A DNA stretch of 64,000 nucleotides from Erythrophleum ivorense (Eukaryota > Streptophyta > Magnoliopsida > Fabales > Fabaceae): positions 2,108,001 through 2,172,000 of the forward strand of contig JAIUCV010000023.1 in the NCBI GenBank assembly GCA_026724425.1. The letters are read 5' to 3'. Below, piece after piece: positions 25,463-37,375 of the stretch. Both the position numbers and the translations under genes were made by a program. Under the pieces are notes generated by a model that was not told where the DNA came from, made no database searches, and worked only from the letters and a program-made list of their open reading frames with translations. The stretch's first letter is position 1. The number at the start of each line of letters is the position of its first letter.

Positions 25463-26893
25463 TGTAACACTATAATGACTTAACTCCAAGTAATCTCCCC
25501 CAAGGCTTGATGCTATATGATTTCCAATGAACAAGTATAAACCATGGCATTTTCAAGCTATAAAACGGGGTTCAAACACTCATAATTTGCCTTGTGGGTC
25601 CCATGAACCCATCATTCACATTCTCTACTCAAACTCCATTTATACAACTTGTACATAGCCTCAAACAACCCATAAACCATGGATATGAAGGCAAAAACCA
25701 AGAAAATGCAATTTCTCACACGAGCCCAAAAGTTAGATTTTTGGTTCTAACTTTGGAAAATCATAACTAATTATAGAAAAATGAGAATCAAGCAAAACAT
25801 AGCTCTCTGGAAATATTTGGATGTTAACTTCACACTAAAAATAACGCCCAATGACAATCTCAGTGTTTGGACTATGTTTGACATCGAAAAATAGACAGAG
25901 GTCTAGCTGTACCTAGTACTGGTGCAGCTTGCTGTCATGAACTTCAAAAATTCGTAACTAATTCCAAAAACATCCAATCTGGGAAAAATATACCAATTTG
26001 GAAAGATACAGATGTTAACTAGAGGAAATAAATAAGTTCAGATCGTTTTAGTAGCCATTGGACCTCAAAAACTGATGGAATAGTAACAAAGGTCGGATGG
26101 CTTCCTTGATACTGACACAGAACTTCAGAAAGTTCATTCTCCCTCTATAGACCTCCGATTGAGATGCTTCTAGTTGGTATAGGTCACTGTGGATATCTAG
26201 TTTATTCTCATAAAATTTCATGACAATCGGACATCGTTTGGTTCATGAATGACACAGATTCATTTTCGGACCTAGTTGCACAGTACAATTACCAAAACCA
26301 GAAAATTCTCCAACTTCAACAATTCACCAAATATTCTCTAGAACTCCAAATATTACCCACTTTAGTTTCTTGGAAATCTCTCAACAAACTCTAGAGGCAT
26401 GGCAAATTTCATATCAAGAAGAGCTCATTTGGTTATACTTTGATGGAGCTCACAAATTTGGCGGTTTTGGCACCTAAAATGGTTCAAAGTGGGTCCAAAT
26501 GGTCTCCCACATGTTCTAACACCTCTTGGGTAAGTTTTAAAGTATAAAAATAGCATATATGAAATGATCAAGTGATCCAAATCATCATACATTTCAATTT
26601 TACTATGCTACGGGCCAAAATGCACTCTTACATGTAAGCCACAAAAGGGCCAAATCTTACATTTTCATTGCTTTGGCTCTCTACATAGTTCATACATCAT
26701 TCATACATACTTTTACACTTTTTCAAATATTTACATCTCAAAAATAGTAGTTGCATATTCATTTTGGCACCTCTTTACATCAAAAGGACTAAAATAGCTA
26801 CACAACTCCTTAAGCATGCTCAATTGGCTCCTTGGTGTGCATTTGGTTCTCCTTGAACTCCAACTAACATGTTAAGATGGGAGAGGGAAGGGG

Positions 26894-26912
26894 TGAGATT
26901 TAGGAAATCTCA
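26894..26912 (-). other. Conserved LTR stem with paired arm change
   Basis: Arms TGAGATTT and AAATCTCA pair perfectly across loop AGG. Both arm ends differ from the common TGAGATTC/GAATCTCA, so pairing was kept although sequence changed. Confidence 0.8.
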
Positions 26913-27040
26913 ATAGCTCATACTCATTCAAGGAAGCAATCAAGGTATATAAACAAGTCAAAGCATGCAACCATTCATAATTACACAACACATGCTTTCC
27001 ATGCCATAAATATCATATCAATGCTAAGAATAAGCTCTAT

Positions 27041-27165
27041 GGACTTTTGGTCTAGCCTCACCCGAGTTTTGGGACTTTTGGATTGGTCTCACCCTTGATT
27101 TAGGGACTTTTGGCTCCACCTCACCTGTCTCAAAGGACTTTCGACACCACCTCACCTGAGCAATT
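27041..27165 (-). repeat. Tandem repeat of about 31 bp, four copies
   Basis: GGACTTTTGG (last copy GGACTTTCGA) starts at 27041, 27072, 27104 and 27135. Each is followed by a CTCACC-type phrase. The spacings are 31, 32 and 31 bp. A six-copy version occurs at 34567-34750. Confidence 0.85.
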
Positions 27166-27806
27166 TCCATAACTCAAAACATAAATATATTGGTACCAAT
27201 GCATCAAGGCAATATCAAATGGCATGTCTCACAATACAAGCACATACACAAGCATACCATGACTATTACACATCCAAGAATGCAATAAGAAAGAGTGGAG
27301 AGCTACTTTATAAGCTAACACAAGCCTTCCCTTTCAAATTCTCTTCTCCCTTCTTGATTTCACACTTACAACTAGATGGAGTAGCTTCTTTTGAACCTAG
27401 GCACAACAAAGAGCATGAAATTACTCTCTTGGAAGTCAAACAATTACTCACAAGGCTAAGGGTTTCTTTAGAGCAAACCCTAACAAGTATAAGCAACTAG
27501 GGGTTTCTCTCTCTCTAGAGTTCTTCTATCTCTCTTTCCTCTCTCAAGCTCTCAAGAAAGAAAGCAAAGAAGAAGAAGTGAAGATACATGAGTTTCTTAC
27601 TCATTCTTGACTAGAACAGAGCTTTCTTACTCAACAACTCATGGAAAGAAACCTTAGAATGAGAAGAATAGCATCAAAAAGAAGAAGCATGAAGAGCTTT
27701 AAAGGATCTTACCCTTCTTCCTTAGCTTCCCTTCCTTCTCTCTTAGTTTCTCCTAGTTTCCCTCTCTCTCAAATTCTCTTTTGTCACGTCTTTCCGAACT
27801 TACCCT

Positions 27807-28047
27807 TGCTATAGCGAAGCATAACCCTCGCTACGGCGAGCACGTATTAGTCCCAAATCCCTGCTTTCGCTATGGCGCGCGCTACAGCGAGCAACTCCCT
27901 GATTTTTGTATGGGATGCCTGCACTCGCTATAGCTAGAAGCATTTTCGCTATAGCGAAAAGGAACTCTTGCTATAGCTAGACTCTTTCTCGCTATAACAA
28001 ACAGGTACATTCGCTATAGCTAGCTTATTTCTCGCTATAGCTAGCAG
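27807..28047 (-). repeat. Array of TCGCTATAGCGA-type near-palindromes
   Basis: About ten units such as TTGCTATAGCGA, CTCGCTACGGCGAG, TCGCTATGGCG, CTCGCTATAGCTAG and TTCGCTATAGCGA, spaced about 20-35 bases. It is the same array as in the LTRs at 12463 and 53746 and lies upstream of the leader in sense orientation. Confidence 0.85.
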
Positions 28048-29500
28048 ACTTAGAAAATTTTAGGACTTCAAAAAATTTTTAGCCTTTTTTTTTCTTTTCT
28101 TTTTCCCTGTTGTTACATATGACATGGAAGAATAAATATTGTGAGAGGTGAGGGAAAAGATGAAATTTAGAATTAAATTAGATATTCTATTATAACACTT
28201 ATATATATATAATTCTAAATAGACTTTGTAACACCTCAAAATTAATTAAGGATAATCATGATTAACTAGGGATTAATATGGGTTTAATTAGGAAATTACT
28301 TAAGAGAGATGGACATTAATTTGGGCTTTATGGTTAATTTAATCATATTTTGGGTTAAGTGTAGAAGCGTAATTTTAGCCTTAGGGAGATCCAATACCAT
28401 TTCTTGGGGGCTCAATGATATTAGGTGCAGACCCAATTTACAAAAACTCTTATAGTTGGCCCAACAAATCAAAATCTAAAGCCAAGTAAACTTTTGGCCT
28501 TAATCTTAAGTGTTTTGCAGCCCAATGCATTTAAGCCATAGCCCAACAACAAGAGGGAGCCCAATTGGGCCTTAGGTTGATGGGTCAACCCAATTCCATC
28601 TTAAAACCCTAAAAAGCCAATTGCCACTCACCTTAGTGCTAAAAAACAAAAAGGGTTCTATAGATCACAAGACCATTTTCACACCTTGAGGAAAGGCGAA
28701 GGTTTTCACCAACCTTTTGGCTCCATTTTGCACATCTAAAGGGGGATTTGGCCAAGATAATAGTTATATAACTTGACCCTCTCTTCTTCCTCTTCAATTT
28801 GACCCGATTGGTTTTTCATTAAGTTTCACCTACACCTCAAATCTGATATGGGTTATTTGGTGTTTTTTTAGAGGATTTTCAGAGGTTGAGGCTACAAGAG
28901 ATATTAGGTAAGTATAAACTTCTTATTTTTATACATTTACTACTAGTTAGAGACCCCAATAGCTGACTTATGATATGAACTTTATTTCTATGCGAAAATA
29001 TCCATAATTTAGGGTGATATTTTGAGGTCCCTGGTGTAGGGAAGACAAAATCCAAATTTTATTCTTATAGTGGCTGAATGAGTGTCCTTTAGGTAGTTAT
29101 TAGTGGTTTTGTCCTTTGAGTATTAGGTTGCTACTATAATTGATGAATATGAATGGTAATGGTCTGATTTTGTGTTCATAGGCTGAGGTAGCATTGTTGT
29201 TGACTCTCAAGAAATTATCTACAAGTGAAGTAATTGGGGTTAATATTAAATTCTATGTATATGTCTACTTTAATTTTATATCTGCTGTACATGTATCATT
29301 TTGAAATACATAATGAATGGTTAGTATCTAATATATTATGTTTATACCTTGTGAGTTCATGGTGGAGCTGTGGTGCGGCTGCCACCCATGCATTGTGTTT
29401 CGATCTGGCACTAGGTTTATATTAGACCCTTGTATGCACTGAGTCTAAGTTTTATTCATAGGGGAGTTAGTGCCATGCACAGGCTTTTCCTAGTGTTATT

Positions 29501-31471
29501 TGTAACACCATATATTTCTAGCTCATTTTATAATATTCTCATGCTTGACAACACGGATTCCATGAAGGAAGTAAGAAAATTCTATTAAAATAATACATTA
29601 TTTGGCGTTGCGTCATGTAACAAAACTCCATTCGGTGTCACATGGACCATGTGAGCTCATACAACACATTTTTCTTATTTATTTACATGAATACAACTCA
29701 TTTTCATTGTCAAAAGTGGTCTACATCTCAAGGAACTCGAAGGAATGCATGAAATATACTTATATAATTTCGGTCAGCTTTGTCTTCATTTCTGTCATAA
29801 CTTTGGAAAATCATAACTAATTTTAGAAAAATCAAAATCATGCATTCTTGACTATTCTGGAAAGCTATATATGTCTACTTTACACTAAAAATATGTACAA
29901 ACCATAACATGTAACAAAGAGGATATTTGACATTCGAAAATGTCCAGAGGTCAGGCTATCCACTGGTGCTATCACAAAATTCTGTAGTAAATTTCAAAAA
30001 TGTCTAATTAATTCCAAAAAAATTCAATCTATGCAAATGATACCAATCTAGAAATATATAGATGTTAGCTAGAGGGAAAAAATAACTTCATGCTGGTTCA
30101 AGTACGTTCAGACCTCAAAATTCAATCAAATAGTAACTAAGGTAGGGTGAAGTTCCTGATACTGGACAAATTCTTTGAAAATTCATATCTCCCTCTTTAG
30201 ACATCCAAATGAGGTGCTTCTAGTTGGCACAAGTCACTGGGAATGCTTAGTTTCTCTGTACAATTTGTGGCAATTGGATATCATTTGAGCCCTATGTGAC
30301 AAATTTCATTTTCGAACCAAGTGAACAATGCATCAGACCAAAATCTGAAAATTTGTCAACTTTAAAAATTTATCAAATATTTTGTAGACCTCCAAAAACT
30401 ATCTTCTTTAGCTTCTAAAAAAGATATCAATAAGCTCTAATTGCATGTCAAATCTCAAGTCAATAAGAGCTCATTTGGCTAAAAAGTGACATAGGGGTCC
30501 ATTATCGCCAATTTTGGCTCCATATAGTGTACCAAAATGTCCAAATGGCTTTCCTTGGGGTTTGCCACCTCTTGGGCAATTCTAAAAGCATAATTAGGAC
30601 TTGTGTGAGTTGCTCAAATGGTCCCAAAGTCCATACATCTCATTTTGGCCATCTCATGCACACTTATACACATTTCCATAATGTCATCCAAGAAGCTCAT
30701 TTGCCAAAACATGTTCAAATCACATTCTAAATGGTCAAATAATATATTCTCTCATTCATACATGACATATTATCATAATTACATGTGTTCATGACATCAT
30801 GATACATTTACATCCATGGATTACATCATTTGCCAATTGTATATTTTCAAAGTAACAAAATTCAAGTACTTTGTTGTCATCCTCTCATCCTCAAGGTGGT
30901 TGGCTTCCATTAGCTTGCTCTCTTGGTCCACCTAACATGTTAGAACATTGGAGGGGAGGGGATGAGATTCAAAGAATCCTAATAGCTCATCTCCCATTCA
31001 ATCATACATAATAGATGTAAAGCAAGTCTTGAAAATGCATGCATAAATATAATAGATGAATCGGAGCTAAAACCTTCTCGAACGAATCCGTCAAAATTCA
31101 GACACACTGACGTTGAAAACAATCCACTGAAGGGGCTTTCAGGGCCTCTGAGAACCCTGTGGAACTCAAAACTTTCATTTAAAAATTCATCCTGTTTGAA
31201 TTCCAAAATTTACTCAAAATTACAAAAATGCCATTACATTTTGTAAGTTTTCTATAAGAAATTGTTTCTTCATTTTAGCTCTGTTTTTATTTCTGTCTGA
31301 GCTTGGGATTCTTATTTTTAGGAGTCTATAATGCTTTCCAAATTTTTTGGGACCTTAACTACATCATTTCAGGGGACTTCCTTTTGTATCCAATGAGTTT
31401 CGTTCATTTACAGAGAAACCATACGTTACGTTTCTCACATTTTCTCTATTTTCAAAAAATTGGATGTTATA
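29501..31471 (-). mobile_element. Family A solo LTR with TSD TTATT and internal deletion
   Basis: It starts TGTAACACCATATATTTC and ends TGGATGTTATA, flanked by a perfect duplication TTATT (29496-29500 and 31472-31476). The final TATA in place of TACA is a C-to-T change. It is only 1971 bp: the sequence follows family A to about 31055 (ATGCATAAATATAATAG) and then jumps to the end-proximal block (GGAGCTAAAACCTTCTCG), so about 1.6-1.9 kb, including the leader and promoter region, has been lost. The stem remnant lies at 30963-30981. Confidence 0.85.
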
Positions 31472-32265
31472 TTATTGGCCTTTAACATGTAGAAATGTGA
31501 TTGCTAGTATGAGATAGTAATTACCAATAGCCTAATTGTTTTATTTGTTGATATGACTAGTATATTTTTCTGATGCTTATTTGATTTCATGCACATAAGT
31601 TAATTAAATTGAAATATATAAATGAAATTTTCCTTTGGTTACTGAGATTTACATTTCACCTCATTTCATAGGCTAACTATTTTAGGTGAAGGTCCTTCAA
31701 GTAAGAATAAAGGGGAGCAAGTGGATGAACATCTATAAGCTAAGACCATGTATAGGAAGTTATGCACTTAGATAGATCTAATTTAGGATAGATGCTAATA
31801 TTTGTTAATCTTTTGTATAGCATCATCATCATGTAATCACAATGCCAAGTGTAGGTATTTTGTGTTTTGTTAACCTATGATGTATCCAATAGGGAGTTAG
31901 GCCTTCTACAAATCTAGTATATAGTGTATGTGCTTATTTATATCTGATATGGAACCTCCTTAGTGTGAATGTATGACTTGAATCTTGAGAGCATGTTTTT
32001 ATATCTCGATGAATAATAATATTAGTTGCTTATGGATCTTGCTACTATCAATACTTCATAAATTTACTGATGCATGATAGTTTGATGAGTAAGAATCAAC
32101 TCTTAAGTCTTAAATTGGTAATGATAGGTATATTAGGTGAATTAGGTAGATGTAAGCTATTAGAGCTTCACAAATTAAGGTGGAGTGGGCTTGGAGTGTT
32201 ACTAGAGGGAGAGTTGGAGTGTATAGGATAAAACTTAGGGAGAAATGGTGCAGAAGAAGGTCACA

Positions 32266-32715
32266 TCATGGCTAAAATGGGCTGAGTCACGGCCAAGTGT
32301 CAGGCAGCGGCAAGGAGTGCTTGAGCGCGAGGTGTCTCGTTGCAGCACAAAATGAAAAAGTTGCCTAGGGAGGGTAAAAGAGAGCAACCTCACCACGGCG
32401 CAAAATTTTTAGCCACAGCGTAGGTCGAGGAAATCAGGGAATGAGCATTCCAGTAGCTAGTTTCACTACGATGTAGGTATAGCCTGTCGTGGCGTGAATC
32501 AGGAAATTTTCTACAGTAAGTTCTAGGGTATTTTTCCATTGTAGTGACGAAGGTCCAACTCGCCACAAAATCATGAAAATGTGAATAATAGGTCCCTGAG
32601 AGCATTTTGCCATGACGTGAAAACCCTAAGCCACGGTGCAAGGTTTGAAATTTCAATTTTGACTAACAGTAACCAACTTAGCTGCAATGAGGAAGGTCTA
32701 AGTCACGACAAGGGT
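32266..32715 (+). repeat. CpG palindrome array in a family B LTR
   Basis: Units include GTCACGGCCAAG, GCAGCGGCAAGG, CACCACGGCGCAA, AGCCACAGCGTAG, CTGTCGTGGCGTG, TTGCCATGACGTG and AGCCACGGTGCAAG, roughly 30-60 bases apart. In this family the array lies in the final part of the LTR, after the mid-LTR stem, unlike family D where it lies at the start. Confidence 0.65.
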
Positions 32716-34406
32716 TCCCAAACTCTTATTTTTGACTTAGGGACCTTGAGATTTACTATAATAATGCTATGCAATGACTTGGGAATATTTACAAGAGGCT
32801 TTTGTGAGTTGAAATAAGTAGCAAGATGAATAAAAGATCTTAAATGATAATTATGATCACTTGTGGATTTAATTAGTTATGGTTGTTTAGCTAATGACCC
32901 TAATGATATCAAGGTTCAAATTTTTTCTACTTTCTCCTATTATAATTAATTATAATGACTTTAGATCGTGATTTGTGTAATACCATATTATTTCTAACAT
33001 TGAACCTCTTCTTGCAAGTGAGGTTATATAATTCATCCAAGAAATCTCAAGAAAATACATTAAAATAATGAATTAAATTGCGTTGCATAGCGGATAAATT
33101 TTTCATTTCGTGTCTCCGGGACCCCATGAACTCATCAACAACATTCTCTAATTTTTTTCCATCCATATGAGTCATAAACATCTCAAAATTCCACATCAAC
33201 CATGGCTCAAGGGTCAAAAACCCCAAAATTTCTTTCATTCATCATGGCTATATAAGACAGATTTCAGGGGTAACTTTGAAAAATTATAACTAAATGTAGA
33301 AAAATCAAAATCACACAAATCATAGCTTTCTAGAAATCCCTAGATGTCAACTTTATATTAAAAATAAGTACCAACCATGATAATCCCATCTGGACTACGT
33401 TTGACAAAAAAATAGCCACAAAAGTATGACTGCCCTCTGAAATTGATACAATTTACTCTCATAAACTTAAAAAATGTCCAATTAATTTCACAAAAATCCA
33501 ATCTATCCAAATGATACAAAATATGGAAAGCTATGATGTTAGATAGAGGGACAAAATAATTACAGGCCAATCCAAGAACGTTCAGACCCAAAAATCAATC
33601 AAACAGTAACACGGGTCTAACTAGTCACCTAATACTAGACAGCAAGTTCAAAAATTAATATCTCCCTCTCTAGACATCCAAATGAGGTGCTTCCAATTGA
33701 CACAAGTCACTGGAAAGGTCTAGTTTCTACTTACATACTTTAGTGGCAATTGTACATCATTTGTCCCTAAATGACAAAGAACAAATTTCAGACTATATGA
33801 ATAGTACCCGTGGCCAAAACCAGAATTTTTGCCAACTTCAAAAATTTGCCAAATATTCTATAGACCTCCGAATAATACCCACTTTAGCTTCCCAAAAATA
33901 TCTCAACAAGCTCTAGATGTATGCCAAATTTTAGACCAAGAAGACCTCATTTAGACAAAAAGTGACATAGCTCACAAAAATGGCCAATTTTACCTCTCAT
34001 AAGGTATCACTTTGATCCAAATGGCCTTCCTTTAAGTTTGGCACCTTTTAGGCAAGTTTAAAAGTATGAATATAACTTGTGTAAATTTCCCAAGTGGTCC
34101 CAAACATTATGCACCTCAATTTGGCAATCCCACACCCAAGAATGCATAATCATCATAAGTCATTAAGGTATCAAATTCTACATTCTCATTGATCTAATGC
34201 CACATATGGTCCGTACAAGATTTATACATCATATTACAATTGTTCATAATCCTACACCACAAAAATAATATGTACAAAGTAACGTTGGTATTTAATTACA
34301 TAACAAGTTACATAATGGACAAAGTATGACTTTTCAATGCTCATGGCTTGCCTTCCTTGTTTCTTGGAATCACCTAGGCATTTCAAGATAATGGAGGATA
34401 GGGGAG

Positions 34407-34425
34407 TGAGATTCCTCGAATCTCA
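34407..34425 (-). other. Conserved LTR stem, arms TGAGATTC/GAATCTCA
   Basis: A perfect 8-bp inverted repeat with loop CTC, inside the family A LTR at 32976-36590. Confidence 0.85.
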
Positions 34426-34566
34426 ATAGCTGACACACCCATTCACATACACATTCAAGGCATATACACATCAAAGCATATGTATGGAAGGTTTGGTAAC
34501 CATAAAGTATGTAAAGTGACCATTTCCGTGCCATTCATTCACATTCAAGCCAATACCATGCTCTAA

Positions 34567-34750
34567 GGACTTTTGGTTTTGCCTCATCCTATTTTCAGGA
34601 CTTTTGGATTTGCTTCACTCTTGGCCTAAAGACTTTTGACTTAGTTTCACCATTCCAAGAGACTTTTGGCCTTGTCTCACCCATGCCATGAGACTTTTGG
34701 AATCTCCTCACCTTCATTAAGGGACTTTTGGCATCACCTCATCCTTATGA
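34567..34750 (-). repeat. Tandem repeat of about 31 bp, six copies
   Basis: The core (G/A)GACTTTTGG starts at 34567, 34598, 34630, 34660, 34691 and 34722, giving spacings of 31, 32, 30, 31 and 31 bp. Each core is followed by a CTCAC/CTCATCC phrase. Bases between cores vary while the spacing is kept. The same design is seen at 27041-27165. Confidence 0.88.
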
Positions 34751-36784
34751 GCCATTTCCATGACCAAATCCATCCAAAGAAAGATATTGGTACCAATGCA
34801 ATGTCAAGACATCAAGTGGCATGTCATCAAGTCACAAGAGCATACACAAGCACACAAAGACATATATATGCACACAAGAATACAAGGAGAATGAGGTGGA
34901 GAGCTACCTTTCAATGGATGCAAGCTTCATTTGCTTTACTCATTCCCTTTCTTGGCCTCACAAGAACATTTAGGTGGGTGGATGTTCTCTTGGCCTAGAC
35001 ACCATAAACAACACACAATACAGTTGAAGCAAGTCAAGACATTAACTCACTCTTGAATACACACTTGGTTCCATAAGTGGCATAATGGTTCCATAAATGG
35101 TCTATTGAAGCAACCTTTACAATTCAAGCTCTAGGCTCCCATCTCTTTCCATTTGTAGGCCTCTTGGCCTCATTCAAAGTCCTTGGAGCCCTCACACAAT
35201 CATTTGCATAATTGGAAAACCAAGTTGCTTCATAAGGCATCATTATGGACATCATTGTCCCATCTCCCAATCCATGGCTCTTAAATTTTCCCCAATGGTT
35301 TCTCCCATCTTCTAACACCATATGAAGTTCCAAACCAAGGCTAGAACAAATTAAAACATCCCCTAGGCCAATAAACCTAGCTTGGCCAAAATATGCACCA
35401 TAATGGAGGTTCATGGAGTTCTTGATTTTTTCTTGATGAGAGAGCCACTTGGGAGGATTTTTAGAGTCTTAGGAGCTCAAGGAAACATTCAAATAGCCAA
35501 AAAATCATTCACAAAAAATTAAAATTTTCAAAACCCTAGAAAACACCACACTTTTTCTAACTTGATTTCTATTGATTTTTCTTGGAATTTCTTATCATAT
35601 TCCTCTTCCTCATGGTCTAAAACCTTAGTCCCTCTCTTGTTTTTGGGTAGAACATCCCCCTGATATGGTTCTGGTTTGGCCAAAATCACACACAAGGAAG
35701 AAGCAAAGAGGAGAAACAATAAAACCATGAAATACCTTAGATTCAATCTTGGTTTCAAGACTTTTTCTCCTTGGTTTTCTTCTCATCAAATAATTCAAAT
35801 TGCTCCTCCTTGTTTTGGACTCAAAATAGAACCAATTCCTTCAAATAAACCATGGAAAGAGAGGAACAAGATTGGAGGAAGATGGAGCATGAAATTCTAC
35901 AAATTCCCTTACCTTTTTCTTAGTTTTTCTCCTCTTTCTCTCCCTCTCCTTGTGCTCCTAGAAGAGCTGCTCCATTTCTGTATTTTGGGTAGAAAAAATT
36001 GTGCTTAAGAAGGTGGGAGAAAAAGGGAGAAGTGTGTGGAAGCTTCAAAAAACACACTTTTTCAAATATTCTAATTTCGTCCTTCCATAATAGCAATTTT
36101 GTTTCGACTTCGTTTTAGCTCCTTTTTTAGAAATGTTTTTTCCATTATAAAATTTAGGTTTCCAATTTAATAAAATGCCTTTGAAATAACTCAAATTGGA
36201 GATAAAACTTTCCCGAACAAATCTATCAAAGTTCGGGCTCACTGATGTTGGAAAACGCACACTGCAGGGGTTTTACCAGTCCTGGGGCTTCCTATGATTT
36301 TTAGGGCGTCTAAAAACCTTAAACAAATCAAATTTTTCATTTAAAAAGCCCTCCTATATGTTTTTCCTAAAGTTGTATTTATTTACGAAAATGTCATTAT
36401 ATTTCGTTAATTTTTGTCACAAATTGTTTCACCGTCCTAGTTCTATTTTTCTTTCCATTAGAACCTGGGATTATCATTTTTAGGAGTCTAGGAGTCCATC
36501 CAAATTTTTTAGGACATTATCTAACTCATTTTAGAGAACTTGCTTTTGTACAGCTTATTCTATCATTTTACGGAAATTACGCTCGTTACAATTTGCGATT
36601 ATTAATCATGCTATTAAGCCTAATCATGATAATTAAGAATTAAGATTGTTACAAAATTTATCATATGTTATTAAATTATAAATAAATAACATTTAAATAT
36701 GTAATATTTTTAAAACTAGACTACCTTTCAACTAGTGAAGACATTAGTTTAGAGTTCACTAATCTCATCATAGTAAAGTATAAT

Positions 36785-37375
36785 TATATCAATAATAATT
36801 AAATATATATTTTTTAAAATTTAATTTTTGATAAAGTTATATTTCTAAATATAATATATATTTTTAACTTATTTGTATATTAAAATATTTTTTATTCTTA
36901 TTAAGAATTTTATAAAAAGATTATCTCATCTTATTTGTATATTTGTATATAAAATATAATTAATATTATTAAATTTCAAATTTATTTATTTTTTGATAAA
37001 TTTAGATTTTTAGTATAATTTATTTTATTTATTTATTGTATATAAAAATATTTTTTTATTTTTATCAAGAATTTTATAGAAAGTTTATCTCAATTTATTT
37101 GTATATTTGTATATAAAATAAAACTAATATAATAAATTTATGCATATAGTTTTTTTATAAAGTTATATTTTTTAGTATAATTAATTTTTTAACTTATTTA
37201 TATATAATAATTTTTTTAGTCTTATTAAGAATTTTATAAAAATATTATCTTAATTTATTTGTTATTTATATATAAAATATAATTAATATTATTCAATTAT
37301 GAAATTTAATTTTTTTACAAAGTTATATTTCTAAGTATAATTTACTTTTTTAACTTATTTTTTTATAAAAATATT
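36785..37375. repeat. AT-rich tandem array, period about 162 bp
   Basis: The phrase AAGAATTTTATA recurs at 36903, 37067 and 37227 (spacings 164 and 160). Each is followed by TTATCT(C/T)A..TTATTTG, TATATAAAATA and a GATAAA/ATAAAGTTATATTT..AGTATAAT block. A partial unit precedes the first and another follows the last, giving about 3.6 copies. The array is almost pure A/T and has no coding capacity. Confidence 0.8.

Larger units (their letters stand above)
25463..28117 (-). mobile_element. Family D solo LTR with TSD TATGA
   Basis: The LTR starts TGTAACACTATAATG and ends CCCTGTTGTTACA, flanked by a perfect 5-bp duplication TATGA (25458-25462 and 28118-28122). At 2655 bp it follows the order of the intact element's LTR: GGAACCC-type start, GAGAGCTAC block near 27298, a donor-like CTTACCC (minus strand GGGTAAG) at 27708-27714, the palindrome array at 27807-28047, and a pyrimidine-rich end. 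Its mid-LTR stem has arms TGAGATTT/AAATCTCA, a paired change relative to the other copies. There is no internal region, hence a solo LTR. Confidence 0.92.
32976..36590 (-). mobile_element. Family A solo LTR with TSD ATTTG
   Basis: It starts TGTAATACCATATTATTTC and ends ACGCTCGTTACA, flanked by a perfect duplication ATTTG (32971-32975 and 36591-36595). At 3615 bp it is a near full-length family A LTR, containing a perfect TGAGATTC stem at 34407-34425, the six-copy 31-bp repeat at 34567-34750, GGAGAGCTACCTTTC near 34898, a donor-like CTTACCTT at 35908-35915 and the GTTCGGGCTCACTG block near 36230. Short open frames inside it (up to 110 codons) have no recognisable motif. It interrupts the family B LTR near its end. 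Confidence 0.9.
28227..36653 (+). mobile_element. Family B LTR split by two family A LTRs
   Basis: It starts TGTAACACCTCAAAATTAA and ends TAAGATTGTTACA. Two nested LTRs (29501-31471 and 32976-36590, each with a perfect duplication) are removed to give about 2.83 kb, close to the 2.89 kb of the copy at 50782. The two match along their lengths: AACACCT(C/A)AAAATTAATTAA start, a plant-type leader ending in AGGTAAGT at 28907-28913, GTGCACTGAGTC-like block near 29435, GCTAGTATG(A/G)GATAGTAAT near 31500, and the palindrome array. The flanking 5-mers GACTT and AAATT match at only three positions, so no clean duplication is left. The direction is inferred from the donor-like site and the order relative to the mid-LTR stem. 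Confidence 0.75.

Noticed and set aside
27041..27165. Regularly spaced repeats as a possible CRISPR array
   Set aside because: Cores are only about 10 bp and degenerate, the context is a plant LTR, and there are no cas genes.
34666..34998. Open frame of 110 codons
   Set aside because: It lies across the 31-bp tandem repeat of a family A LTR and encodes no recognisable protein.
35676..36008. Open frame of 110 codons on the plus strand
   Set aside because: It is antisense to the leader region of a family A LTR; other copies do not keep the frame.
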